From Trigonopsis variabilis (lineage: Eukaryota; Ascomycota; Trigonopsidomycetes; Trigonopsidales; Trigonopsidaceae), in the NCBI GenBank assembly GCA_003707065.3, contig PPXM03000008.1, forward strand, positions 1-64,000: a stretch of 64,000 bases of DNA, read 5' to 3'. The position numbers were made by a program, and so were the translations under genes. The first letter of the stretch is position 1. Every line of letters starts with the position of its first letter. Shown piece by piece: positions 54,202 to 64,000 of the stretch. The notes below the pieces were generated by a model, which saw nothing but the letters and a program-made list of their open reading frames with translations, did no database searches and was not told the origin of the DNA.

Positions 54202-55386
54202 ATGCTAAGCCGAGCATTTTCGACTTCGGTTCGGAATTTTTTTAAGTCTGGAACGACCTTGAAAGGAGGTGGCAGTAACAAATCGGCTAAAATAGATAGA
54301 TTAAAGTCAAGAGCGTTCAAAACCAAGCAAGAGCGATACGCTCGACTTTCATTTGCTCAAAAACGACCGTCAAAAGATCAAAAATGGACTGACAAAGCGT
54401 CTACTGCTAAACTCGAGAAACCAACCCAAAAAAAAAATGATCCAGAGTTGTCGAAAAAGCCGCAGAAGAAGCCAGAAAGACAGAGGTTCATTAAGTCTCC
54501 GTATTCCGACTACATCTTTGGCCGTCAATCTGTAAAGGCCGCTCTAATAGCAAACAAGCGAGAATTCAAAAAGATTTATACCTGCAAATCGGAAAAGGTT
54601 ATTGATCGCGAAATATCTAGGTTGGCGACCCAGCACAAGGTACCGGTAGAACGGTGTACGATAGCCTTTATGGAGGATCTTTACCCCAATCGACTACATA
54701 ATGGCTACATTCTTGAATCGTCACCAGCAGGGAACATTATTGTTAACCACATGTCCCCTGCCAATGATATCTCCACTGATCAATATTGGCTCCACGTCCA
54801 ATCATTCAAAGAGCCTTTTCCTCAGAGAAGAGTACCGACAAAGAGAGCATTCCCACTGGGCATTTTTTGCGATTCAATCACTGATACTCACAATATCGGA
54901 GCTATTGCACGGACGGCGTACTTCTTAGGCGCAGACTTTATGGTTCTACCGGGTTCATATACAGCACCTTTAGGGGGTCAGACGGCTAAAGAATCATCTG
55001 GAGCTAGTGAATTAATGAATGTTTTTCGCGCTTTTGACCCCAAGATGTTTATTGTCAACAGTGTGTCCAACGGCTGGAAGGTCGTTTGCGGAACCCTTCC
55101 CGACGAGGCCCCGTCAAAAGTGCAAGTCATTAAGCTGGCTAATCTTGCAGCTCTACTGGACGCAGCTCCTTGCATTTTAGTCTTAGGAAGTGAAGGTAGG
55201 GCAATTATCTAATCTGCATACTAACAATCAGGAAATGGGATACGTGAGAGCATTGTAAATGCCTCGACTCATTGCGTCTCGATTCCTCCTCATGCGTTAG
55301 TCAATGAATGTGTGGACTCACTCAATGTGTCAGTTGCAGGAGGTATTATCATACATCATTTCCTTTGGGATAAATCGGAAGACTAA
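54202..55386 (+). CDS. MRM1: mitochondrial 21S/LSU rRNA 2'-O-ribose methyltransferase Mrm1 (SpoU/TrmH)
   Basis: Exons 54202-55195 and 55232-55386 (36-nt intron, GTAGGG/ATCAG) give 382 residues. The N-terminus MLSRAFSTSVRNFFKSGT is a typical presequence, followed by a Lys-rich linker. SpoU substrate-binding part: YIFGRQSVKAALIANKREFKKIYTC. SPOUT knot motifs: 1, DSITDTHNIGAIARTAYFLGAD; 2, LGSEGNGIRESI, which is created only by the splice; 3, LNVSVAGGIIIHHF. The enzyme methylates the conserved G of the mitochondrial large rRNA peptidyl-transferase loop, using SAM. Yeast counterpart: Mrm1/Pet56. Confidence 0.93.
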
Positions 55387-56331
55387 ACTTCGGTGGAACG
55401 GTCTAAGATAGGAATTTATGGGCGAAGATTCAACAACGCTATCAACTGAAGAGAACTCTGCGCTCGACTCGTTGATGGAGAAAACGTCTACACACCAGGT
55501 TGCAGAGTTTTGCATTTATCTCATATGCGGGTTGTCTCTTTTATTGAATAGCAGCATTGTAAATACTACTCCAATTAATATACCCATAAGGAGGGACATA
55601 AAACCGTGTGTTTGATTTAATAGCCTGTCAAAGGATACTTTTCTTTGCAATGAGCAAACCATGTTGTACTAAGTCCTAGGGCTGATTGGAAGCCTATGAC
55701 AACACTTTTAGAGCTGCTGGCACAAAGATATATGAGAGAATGTAGACGCTTACTGAATAACCTAAACCCTACAAGGGATCTCTTAGCCCTAATGAATGGC
55801 GGCTATGGAGAGAAGAATCAAGAAAAGTACTTATATCCTAATTATATAAAATTTGAAAAGAGGCTTTGCCCAGTCTCTCTAAAAAGATGATAAGATGTCC
55901 AAGTGGGAGAGACCTTGCCTCGCCCCTACAAGCTTTACTGCAAAGACAAGAAAGAAGTATAGTGAAATAGAGAATATACCTAGCTGATGAATAGACAGGA
56001 AGATAGCAGAAAGGGAGGTCAAGATCTCACTGTCTGACGAATTCACGGAGGAGTATTATTATCTCGCGATCGACAAGCCGGGGGAAAGGTCGTGTAAAAT
56101 TGATAGAGGAAGGACGTATCATAAGAGTTTTTCTATACAGTTCTTTTATATTTCAATCATCCTAGGCACGAGCTGTTTCATCAACTTAAAGAGAAAGATA
56201 CGTTGGATCTTGTCCGAAAGCATCTGATAATGATAGGGCTCTAGTAATCATCGATACAATCTCGCTTGGGTGACATAGCGAAGCTAAGAATGCGTATATC
56301 GGTTCCTACCAACCATCCCACCCTAATTACA
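55387..56331. other. intergenic before the ZZ gene
   Basis: 0.95 kb. Frames at 55418-55615 and 55696-55890 have no recognisable relatives. Nothing else seen. Confidence 0.45.
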
Positions 56332-57816
56332 ATGTCAAAGCCGCGTGAGTTGACAGTTGGAACGAGTAAAATTGAAAATGAGTCAACATTGCTTATCAAA
56401 ACGAGAGAATCTCTTGTTAAGACAGATTATGCCTTAGTTGTAAGATGAAGTCGCGGTATACTTATCTCACCTTAGGTTTCGCAATGTCTTCCTAGGTTGA
56501 AGTACCGCGCATTGGCTATATCAAACTTAACTGGCTCGGGGTGTACAACGTTTTGCTATTCGTACGAAGAACAGGCTACGAAAGCTGAGGATCATAACGT
56601 GATATTATCAATTGTCGGCTTAGACCACGACTTACCGGCAGATAGAACCATAAATCCATACAATCATACCTGTTCAAATGTTGTTTACAGCTATTATCTT
56701 ATCCATGTCCTTCAAGACGCGAGCAAAGAAAAAGATATTAGCGATTTGGAGAAGGAGGTATCCGAGCTCAAGAGCGAACTATCAAACTCTCGAAAAGGTC
56801 AATTTCTGGCGGAGACAAAATTATCTCGAATAGAACATCAACTACTCAGTATGAAAGACTTGGAAAAGGAAGTTAGTATGCTGAAGAAGGAACTTGTCGA
56901 CTCTAAAGAACGTCTTGTTAGGCCTAAGGAGGGACTGAGTGATATAAGAGACGACATCGCTGTTGGTCACCTTCATTTAGACTCTCGCTCAAACGAGATG
57001 AAATCCGAGGACCCTAAGCGACAAGAGAAGGAGCCCAAGTCCTCATCTGAAGACAATAGATGTAGCAATTGTCAATCTGAGATCGGCGAGAACCTGCGAT
57101 TTAGATGCAATGACTGTCCACAATATGTTCTTTGCCATGCTTGCTTCGGCAAATCGAAGGCTCTTCATGATGTCGAACATGTTTTTGAAAGAGATGGTCC
57201 TAGCCCTAACTTAATGTATAACGACGAGGGTTGTTGTAATGGATGCGATAGCCAGCTCCTGGGGATGGCTAGTAAATGTCTAAAGTGTCCTGACTATAAG
57301 CTCTGTGAAGTCTGTTATGCGAAGTCGTCTACGATCCATCCAAGCCACTTGTTTACTCCGCTCAACGCAACCTTTATGCAACAGAGTTCGCCGATTAAGA
57401 TGGTACATTCTTCTTTTCACTGCGATGGGCCCCAGTGTAAAGAGAGACACGAACCGATCATTGGCGCTCGGTATAGATGTATGATTTGTCCTGATTTCGA
57501 CCTTTGCGCGTCTTGCGAGTCGTGCTCTCTCCGTGATCACGACCTTTCTCACCCACTAATAAAGTTCACTCTTCCGGATTCTCAATTTGAGCAGAATTTT
57601 TGGCATCTTCAGTCTCTTCGTCGAGCTGCTTCACGCGCTGATGATGGCGGGGAATCATCCCAGTTTGTTTTCCCTGATAGTCTTGAAAACTCCCGTCACG
57701 TTGGCAGTATATATGCTCAATATGCTCACGCTCCTTCATCCATTTCGGGTATATCCGATGAAGAAAGTTATACCTTTCTTAGTTCGGATGAAGAAAGAAA
57801 GTCTCCTCAAACTTGA
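56332..57816 (+). CDS. triple ZZ zinc-finger protein, NBR1-like autophagy receptor candidate
   Basis: The certain part is an open frame 56497-57816. A tentative first exon, 56332-56439, joins in phase to 56503 (GTAAGA donor, acceptor at GAAG), giving about 473 residues. A coiled coil (LEKEVSELKSELSNSRKGQF) is followed by three ZZ fingers: CSNCQSEI...FRCNDCPQYVLCHACF, CNGCDSQL...SKCLKCPDYKLCEVCY, and HCDGPQC...YRCMICPDFDLCASC, each with a late His pair. The C-terminus is acidic with an Atg8-interacting-like motif, ISDEESYTFLSSDEE. Fission yeast Nbr1 has three ZZ domains that carry hydrolases to the vacuole, and filamentous fungal Nbr1 adds an FW domain and an AIM. No FW or UBA domain is seen here. 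The receptor role is inference. Confidence 0.75.
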
Positions 57817-58043
57817 CATGGAACCTCTCTTGTGCGCATCTAAGGCCATTTATGAGGCCATTCCAATACAATAGGTAGTTTGGTGTGGATTGCTACGTTA
57901 ATACGAATAAGAACTGATAGCTTATCAAGTTCGAAATTAAATATTTAATACATAAACAAACATAATTTCTTTTGTTTCTTTTTTTATTTAATATATTTCG
58001 TTTTAAAAATTTTCTTTCGAATGAATCTCTTGGTTGGATTTGA

Positions 58044-58713
58044 CGTAGCCGGATTCCCGAGTATAGAAACTCCCAGAGGATAGAAATATCTGCTTGTGCC
58101 GGTGACGATCTTGTCTATGTAAGAGATTGGGACTACAGAACTGTTAAAATTCGACAGGAATGCCCTGTTTATACTCTCTGTTCTGTTTGCTTCTAAAGAT
58201 TGATTCTCGGTTAGTGCTTTGGCGTTCGAGTATCTATTGATTTCCCAACTCGGACCAGGTCTACACTACTCTGCAAGACTCAACCAGGCCCTGAAGCGCT
58301 ACCTAATACTTGATGGGCAAGCAAGTGATAGACGGGCATCTATTCAAGGGGCTCATACAATGATTAGGAATAAAACATTAGAGGATTCTGGAGATAAAAA
58401 TGAAATGCTCCTTTACGAGAGTAGCACTGGCAATAAGGAAAGGGAGCTTGGAAATAGAGCAATTGCAAATGCGAATGTTATCAATAGGGTCCTAAAGTCG
58501 ATTGGCCAAGGCTTATCTCGGGCGGATATGAATGAGTGTCTAGAATTGGACAATAGCTCCCAATCGCGGCTTATATTCGACTCGGATGAGTTCAAGAGCG
58601 GGGACCTCCTATCCGACAGAAGTGACAGTTTTGAAGTACGAGATAGTGACAGTTTCAGTAATGAATCTTACTCGATTATAGACTCAGATGAAGGCCTAAG
58701 TTTATCTGACTGA
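58044..58713 (+). pseudogene. possible decayed relative of the ZZ gene with acidic Atg8-motif-like tail
   Basis: A frame at 58044-58196 ends ...RQECPVYTLCSVCF-stop, very like the second half of a ZZ finger (compare CPQYVLCHACF upstream), though the first Cys pair is incomplete. A second frame, 58219-58713, has no ATG start. It ends NESYSIIDSDEGLSLSD, which echoes the DEESYTFLSSDEE tail of the ZZ gene. Order (ZZ piece, then acidic tail) and position (230 bp downstream) suggest a tandem duplicate that has decayed, or a gene whose exons I cannot resolve. No splice model joins the pieces cleanly. Confidence 0.3.
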
Positions 58714-59987
58714 ATGAATATATCAATACTAGAACAAACGACTAGAACAAACGAGAGATTCGAGATGGAGATCGAATATTTCAACTGTGGCCGGTTATGT
58801 CTATATATTTGACCTCATATTTTTTGCATTGGAATTTCGTCTATTCGAGAGATTTCGTTTCTAGCTTGATTGGTTCCGGAAACTCGATATTCTCGCTTGA
58901 AGCGAAATGTGACGAACTGGGATAAAGTGCTATATAGTGAGTATCTCCTCTGTTCTTCTTCTAGAACTATAATCTGTGATGGTTCCTAATGATGTCAAAA
59001 TTGGAATTGTTGAAAAGAAAGCTGGACTGATAGTGGCCAGCAGCTATTGCAATATGGATGACATACATTTCATTATGATATGCGCTCATTCTAGAAAATT
59101 CTACCTCCACTAGGCCAAACATGTATTCCCAACCCTCGAGTTCCAGTTCTTTGCAGTCCGCAATCTGAGAGAAACCGATGGTGAAGGTCTATATGCCTGC
59201 GATTCCGAAGAGCTCAAATCGGATGAACAGTTTGAATGATATAGGTCACCGTGGACTGAGGAACGGTCATTCAGTCATTCTACTTCGGGATGCTATTGCG
59301 GATAAATGCAGTGCAACCTACGAAAGACAGCTTTTACTCGGTGCAATAGCGGAGGTCCGAAATGGTGTTCGCCGGGAATTTGATATGACTCTTAATGTTT
59401 ATATAGAAACATGTCACCATTGGAAGCTTCTCCCTCAGAATCAGGAGGTGATCGTACAGGACCAAATCTTGGAGGACGACAAAAGACTGGTTCTAAGAAG
59501 AGCAAAAGGGCTGAATGCAGAGAGAGAAAGCTCGCAGAACATCGATTAAGGAGAACGGTATAGTTACTCACGACTAATGAAGCCAGCGTAAGAGACATCT
59601 GTAAGCAGTTTACCGCGATATGAGCCAATACCGCTCGGAAAGATTGATTTCAAAACAGTGAGTAGACTAATGACACAGTCAATCGATAGTATCTCTGAAA
59701 ATAAGAACTAAAGCTTTTTTAAGTCACACAACTGAACAGGCTGATCGCGCTAATGTCCGGGGAGTGTTATTCATTCATTTGGTTAGAGGTCGCCAATAAA
59801 GAAAGGCAATCTACATGCATGACTGAACCAATTACTTTCATGATCATCGATACAATTCGACAGAAGTGCGCGTACCGAAGATCAGTAAAGTAAATCTGTC
59901 GTAATGATCTGACTGATTGCTGGGACATCCCACACCGTGACCGACCACCACAACATCCGCAACTGGGCGAACTTGAAGTGCCGCAAA
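58714..59987. other. loosely coding stretch before UBC12, no firm gene
   Basis: A reading frame from ATG 58979 to TGA 59237-59239 is broken once by TAG at 59111. It encodes KHVFPTLEFQFFAVRNL and ends acidic (DSEELKSDEQFE). A different frame, 59178-59549, is open for 123 residues (for example REFDMTLNVYIETCHHWKLL). Neither matches a family I know and they overlap, so at most one is real. The 3' part holds the UBC12 promoter. Confidence 0.3.
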
Positions 59988-60790
59988 ATGGTTCGAGAAG
60001 CATGGTATAGAGAAATAACTAATTACAGCTTAAAATATGGTCGCTTAAACAGCAGCAGAGTAAAGATGAGGCTACCGGAAAGTCGAAGAAGAGAGTCACA
60101 GCTGCTCAACTACGGGCTCAGAAAGGTAAGAAGGTATCATAAAGTATGCTCATTCCAAGATCTGAGCGAATTATCTCTACCTCGGACCATGTCAATACAT
60201 TTCCCGAATCCCGACGATATCCTTAATTTCGAACTTTATATAGAGCCTGACGAGGGAATGTACAAGGGCGGGACCTTTAAATTCACTTTTGCCATCCCAG
60301 AAAATTTTCCTCATGAACCACCAAAGGTAAGGACCGCTACAGATAATACTGATTCATAGGTGAAATACACTCAAAAGGTTTTCATAGCCATCTCATCACC
60401 TCTGACTATTAGATTTATCATCCCAACATCGATCTCCAAGGAAACGTCTGTTTAAATATCTTACGGGAAGATTGGAAACCTGTTCTTAATCTGTAAGCCT
60501 TTGAATTTACAGAAATGGCTAATCAATCAGCAATGCCGTCGTTGTTGGGCTTCAATACCTCTTTCTGGAGCCGAATCCCTCCGATCCGTTGAATAAAGGT
60601 AAGGTGATCTCTTTATAAATTGGCTTACGTCTCTTCAGAAGCAGCACAGGAACTGGCTGCTAATCGGGAAAACTTCCGAAGGCTGGTGAAGCTATCAATG
60701 GCCGGAGGTTACGTGAATAAGCAACACTTTGACGATGTGACCAAAGTAGTCAAGCCGAAAAGTGAAATACCGAAACTTAGTCAATCTTAA
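59988..60790 (+). CDS. UBC12: NEDD8-conjugating enzyme Ubc12
   Basis: Seven exons: 59988-59990 (ATG only), 60029-60125, 60160-60326, 60360-60377 (18 nt), 60413-60492, 60531-60598 and 60639-60790, giving 194 residues. The N-terminus [15 protein letters not shown] is the Ubc12-specific tail that docks on the NEDD8 E1. The E2 core follows: [64 protein letters not shown] with the active Cys, and [19 protein letters not shown]. The 18-nt exon supplies VKYTQK exactly where homologs have six residues. Alternative start: ATG 60002, with only a 24-nt intron. Ubc12 loads NEDD8/Rub1 onto cullins. The stop is 57 bp from the ILV5 stop. Confidence 0.93.
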
Positions 60791-60847
60791 TACTGTCAAA
60801 CAACAATACTGCGTAACTTTTTCAATTTACTAGGGGCATATATACAT

Positions 60848-62035
60848 CTAGTCCTGGTTCTCAGGTCGCAATTTGCGAACTTCCTTTCCGACTCTCCAGA
60901 TCTCAAGATCCCGAATTTCCTGTAACTCCTTCTCAAATTTATCCCGGTAGTCGGGTTGAGAGTTGAACTCAAGCGATCGCTTGGTCTCAGAGCCATCCTT
61001 GACTCGGTCGTAGAGCTCATTGAAAACTGGCTTGAGAGCGTCTTTGAACTTGGGTGACCAATCAAGAGCACCTCGTCGGGCAGTGGTAGAGCAAGCGTCA
61101 TACATGTAATCCATACCGTTCTTACCAATCAAAGGATAGAGAGATTGGGTGGCCTCTTCGACTGTTTCATTGAAAGCTTCCGAAGGAGAGTGTCCTCGTT
61201 CCCGAAGGACCTCGTATTGAGCAAGGAACATACCGTGGATACCTCCCATGAGACATCCACGCTCACCATAAAGATCAGAGTAGACCTCCTTTTCGACAGT
61301 GGTCTTGTAAAGGTAGCCAGATCCGATAGCAACGCCAATGGCAATGGCCTTCTCTTCAGCCTTGCCAGTAGCATCTTGCCAAACAGCATAGGACGAGTTG
61401 ATACCTCGACCCTCTTTGAACAAAGTTCGCACTGTTCTGCCGGATCCCTTGGGGGCAACCAGGATCACATCAATGTCCTTGGGAACCTCAACCTTGGTCA
61501 GCTCCTTGAAGACAGGAGAGAAACCGTGGGAGAAGTAGAGAGTCTTACCTTTGGTCAATAAGGGTTTGATGTGCTCCCAGGTCTCTGACTGAGCAGCATC
61601 AGACAAAAGGTTCATGACAATAGTACCCTTCTTGATGGCCTCATCAACATCGAAAAGGTTCTTTCCAGGAACCCATCCATCTTCAATGGCAGCCTTCCAT
61701 GAAGCTCCATTCTTTCGAACGCCGATAATGACATTCAAGCCATTGTCTCGAAGGTTAAGACCTTGTCCATGACCTTGAGAACCGTAGCCAATCAAGGCAA
61801 AGGTATCATTCTTGAAATAATCATGAAGTTTCTCCAAAGGCCAGTCCGATCGCTCATGGACAACCTCCTCAGTTCCACCAAAGTTGATAGACTTCACGCC
61901 ACGAACTTGAGTGCGGGTCTCAAAAACTCCGTTAGTTGCTCTCAATCCAACAGCGCCGGCACGGACGGCATTGGATCGGATGGCAGCTCGGCAAGCAGCA
62001 GCAAGAACTCTCTTGGATGTAAAGGTTCGGATCAT
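60848..62035 (-). CDS. ILV5: ketol-acid reductoisomerase, mitochondrial
   Basis: 395 residues, equal to yeast Ilv5, from the ATG at 62035; the frame is open further upstream to 62185, but the presequence MIRTFTSKRVLAAACRAAI starts here. The NADPH motif is GYGSQGHGQGLNLRDNG. Substrate/Mg part: VAPKGSGRTVR, the acidic DLYGERGCLMGG, and AFNETVEEATQSLYPLIGKNGMDYMYDACSTTARRGALDW. It catalyses the second step of valine and isoleucine synthesis (acetohydroxy acid isomerisation and reduction) in the matrix. Yeast Ilv5 also packs mtDNA nucleoids; whether this one does is unknown. Confidence 0.96.
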   Translation of the reverse strand: MIRTFTSKRVLAAACRAAIRSNAVRAGAVGLRATNGVFETRTQVRGVKSINFGGTEEVVHERSDWPLEKLHDYFKNDTFALIGYGSQGHGQGLNLRDNGLNVIIGVRKNGASWKAAIEDGWVPGKNLFDVDEAIKKGTIVMNLLSDAAQSETWEHIKPLLTKGKTLYFSHGFSPVFKELTKVEVPKDIDVILVAPKGSGRTVRTLFKEGRGINSSYAVWQDATGKAEEKAIAIGVAIGSGYLYKTTVEKEVYSDLYGERGCLMGGIHGMFLAQYEVLRERGHSPSEAFNETVEEATQSLYPLIGKNGMDYMYDACSTTARRGALDWSPKFKDALKPVFNELYDRVKDGSETKRSLEFNSQPDYRDKFEKELQEIRDLEIWRVGKEVRKLRPENQD

Positions 62036-62295
62036 TGTGGTGTGGGAAGGTGGGCCGGAAAATTTATACTCCCTAGTAACGAATGGTAACGACAGACGAC
62101 GGGCGAGGCAACCGCCTATGGCGATCATTAATGGCTCTTCACTTGGAGACAGTCTTCTGATGGAAACACAAGGATCTGCTGGCAAGAAGCCAGAGCATTA
62201 TAATGGCTCAGGCTCATACCTACACAAGTTCGTTATGGAATAAACATTGCGTAATTAATAGTCTTGAAAGGCCCATACAGACCAAAAAAAAGAGA

Positions 62296-62369
62296 CGTTC
62301 CCAGGGAGGATCGAACTCCCGATCTCACGATTAACAGTCGTGCGCCTTAACCAGCTTGGCCATGGAAAC
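62296..62369 (-). tRNA. tRNA-Asn (anticodon GUU)
   Basis: 74 nt on the minus strand, no intron. The acceptor stem pairs GTTTCCA with TGGGAAC (one G-T pair), with discriminator G. D arm: GGCCAAGCTGGTTAAGGC. The anticodon arm has loop CTGTTAA with anticodon GTT. T arm: GGGAG-TTCGATC-CTCCC. No CCA is encoded, as usual for a eukaryotic gene. It lies in the ILV5 promoter region, 261 bp from the ILV5 ATG. Confidence 0.95.
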
Positions 62370-63668
62370 CAAATGGATTGTTGGAGGCCGATAGAAATTT
62401 ACTGCTACAACGCATATAACATTATGTAAGCACGATAAAAAAGTGAGACCGCGACCACACAACTTATAGTCGATCACGCGAAGTGGCACCATCCCGAAGG
62501 AAAGGTCAACCGTTCAGCCTCGGAGATGCTCCGCGAAGCGCTGGAGAAGATGACTGGTAAGGTTAGTTGAGAAGCCTCCGCTACTTCGCGAGGAGTAGTG
62601 CTCCTTTATGCGGATGTTTCTTCTGAAATATGATTAAATGATGTAACTCCAAGGTTTTTTGCCGCTTTACGGCCATTTCTCACGGAGAATACTAGTAAAT
62701 GTGTATATAATATTAATAGAGAGAAAATACAAAAAAGTTCTAGTTGACAGAAAAAATAATAAGGAGGTTCCTAATAAACGAAATAGCCGCTAACGATATT
62801 TGTTTGAATAACAAGAAAACGTGGAGAATCGGCAGGCGAGGAGGAACAGTTGCATTCACTGAAGCAAAATAGCTGCCAAACATTTGAAATAAAGTCCTGT
62901 AACGATGTTCTGTTTGCAGAGATCACCGATAAAGTGGAGGAAGAACCTGGAACACAATCATGAGACTGAATAAGGTGGGCGGCATAGGGGAGTGACCTAC
63001 GCGGAGTGCCATACATAGAGATACTTGGGATGGTGTCTCGATACAGCCTGGCCTAGTTGTCTTAGAAAAGCAGAAAAAACTGCTCTCATCAAGAAGATGC
63101 CAAGGTGTGATCGCTGTCCTTAAGTATTTATACAATTCAAACTGACTAACACGTCCTGAATGTGTCATCATCTTCCATAGCCCCATCAACTAGTTTACTT
63201 AGTCAGGGCCTAACTAGTCCCTAGTATGCTACTGACGCAAATGTATATGCCTACCGGGCTCCAAAAATCCACATCGTCTCGTAAATCTGCAAAACATTCA
63301 GAAAAAAAGCGCAAGAAAAAGAAAAAGTACCACCATGGGTTAGTCACGAAATCATTCAAGCAAGGAACCAATGGACTATAACAGTCACTATACTATGATG
63401 CTGAGGCTTTAAGACAATTGTGAAATGTCAATTCAGAAGATTTGAGTGATCCATAGTCCAAATGGGAAGGAGAGCTAATTTGACGCTCAGAGGGATTGGC
63501 TATGGAGCTTATCGGCTGCAGGATCAAGATTCGTGACGACTTCCCGAAGCACATGGCGGTTGTTAGGGGAAATTGGTAGCGACTTCCCCACAACGCCACA
63601 AATCGACCGGCAGTGACTTGATTAGCTTCTAGTCCTGAAATATATATATCTATTGAGACTCTAGCATT
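62370..63668. other. intergenic between tRNA-Asn and PEX5
   Basis: 1.3 kb. A/T-rich from 62690 to 62780. A 47-codon Lys-rich frame at 63241-63381 has no recognisable relatives. The PEX5 promoter lies at the end. Confidence 0.45.
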
Positions 63669-64000
63669 ATGTCATTTGCAGGAGGAGCTGACTGTTCTGT
63701 GGGATCTAATCCGCTATCCCAAATCAGCAAACATGCAACCACAGATCGCTCTCTGCAAAGAGATCGGTTCAATGCCGGCGGGCAAGGCATTTCTACCGGA
63801 TCTCAGGGCATGCGATCTGCTCAACCGATTTCGAACGAGGATAGACAACTTTATGAAGCGTTCGTGAACGGTGGAGTACCCAGAGAGGTGATGCTAGGAT
63901 CCCAGCCAATGCCCTCGTTTGATATAATGAATGGCCCTCAGGCGAGAGATGCGGTTAATCATACCATGAATAATGCTGGTCCTAGCACATCGGCTTGGAC
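63669..64000 (+). CDS. PEX5: peroxisomal targeting signal 1 receptor Pex5 (N-terminal part, cut by window end)
   Basis: 110 codons are visible. The start MSFAGGADCSVGSNPLSQI, with KHATTDRSLQRDRF next, matches the Pex5 N-terminus. Cys9 is the conserved residue that is mono-ubiquitinated for receptor export. The rest seen here is the disordered Gln/Asn/Pro-rich region. The WxxxF motifs and the TPR domain must lie beyond the window. Pex5 binds C-terminal SKL-type signals (such as the AKL of the amine oxidase at 5.1-6.9 kb) and is recycled by the Pex2-Pex10-Pex12 ligase, whose Pex10 gene is at 40.3 kb. Confidence 0.88.
   Translation, partial: MSFAGGADCSVGSNPLSQISKHATTDRSLQRDRFNAGGQGISTGSQGMRSAQPISNEDRQLYEAFVNGGVPREVMLGSQPMPSFDIMNGPQARDAVNHTMNNAGPSTSAW

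Noticed and set aside
63241-63381. 47-codon frame with a run of Lys/Arg
   Set aside because: A purine-rich tract explains it; no homology.

Overview
The window reads as ordinary nuclear DNA of an ascomycete fungus. It carries about 34 protein genes on both strands, one tRNA, and no transposon, virus-like element or CRISPR array. Fungal hallmarks are a SPA2 polarity scaffold, a SUR7/PalI tetraspanner, ILV5, HEL2, ERD1, RRP17, a complete IRE1 kinase-nuclease and the peroxins PEX10 and PEX5. About 18 genes are spliced. The introns are very short, mostly 32-42 nt and rarely up to 82, with GTAAGT-like donors and a CTAAC-like branch point 8-15 nt before the acceptor. Short introns, a HomolD-like box at ribosomal protein genes, a Gef1-like DH-BAR protein, a Skb5/Nbp2-like SH3 protein and a triple-ZZ NBR1-like protein together suggest a Taphrinomycotina-like or other early-branching ascomycete. 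That placement is inference, not proof.

Layout. 1-7 kb: a gene tail, a GT31-like Golgi glycosyltransferase, a long empty stretch, and a RidA/flavin amine oxidase fusion ending in a peroxisomal AKL signal. 7-12 kb: ribosomal protein eS21, epsin ENT3, the SH3 adaptor NBP2/skb5, and a four-exon ATP18. 12-20 kb: SPA2, an amidase and phosphomevalonate kinase ERG8. 20-33 kb: a long PPR protein, PDX3, a DH-BAR RhoGEF, an SDR, mitoribosomal mS29 and RRS1. 33-45 kb: a RhoGAP, a DEK_C/SWIB protein, RRP17, ERD1, PEX10, HEL2 and a second (mitochondrial-looking) SWIB protein. 45-55 kb: eL39, CCT2, IRE1, a SUR7-family protein, a doubtful small gene and MRM1. 55-60 kb: a looser, fast-evolving stretch with a triple-ZZ protein followed by what look like decayed relatives. 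60-64 kb: UBC12, ILV5, tRNA-Asn and the start of PEX5.

Functional threads. Peroxisome: PEX5 is the PTS1 receptor, PEX10 is part of the ubiquitin ligase that recycles it, and the AKL-tailed amine oxidase is a likely cargo. Translation and its quality control: eS21, eL39, RRS1, RRP17, HEL2, mS29, MRM1. Cell polarity and Rho signalling: SPA2, DH-BAR GEF, RhoGAP. Secretion and proteostasis: IRE1, ERD1, ENT3, GT31, CCT2. There are no operons; neighbours are independent transcription units, and several convergent pairs are under 100 bp apart.

Points most worth a second look: a PEX10 intron that appears to end in TG instead of AG; the RidA-amine oxidase fusion with a PTS1; start-codon-only coding exons in CCT2 and UBC12; an E-box/HomolD module shared by the two ribosomal protein genes; a 19-bp hairpin before RRP17; and the ZZ/Atg8-motif region at 56-59 kb.
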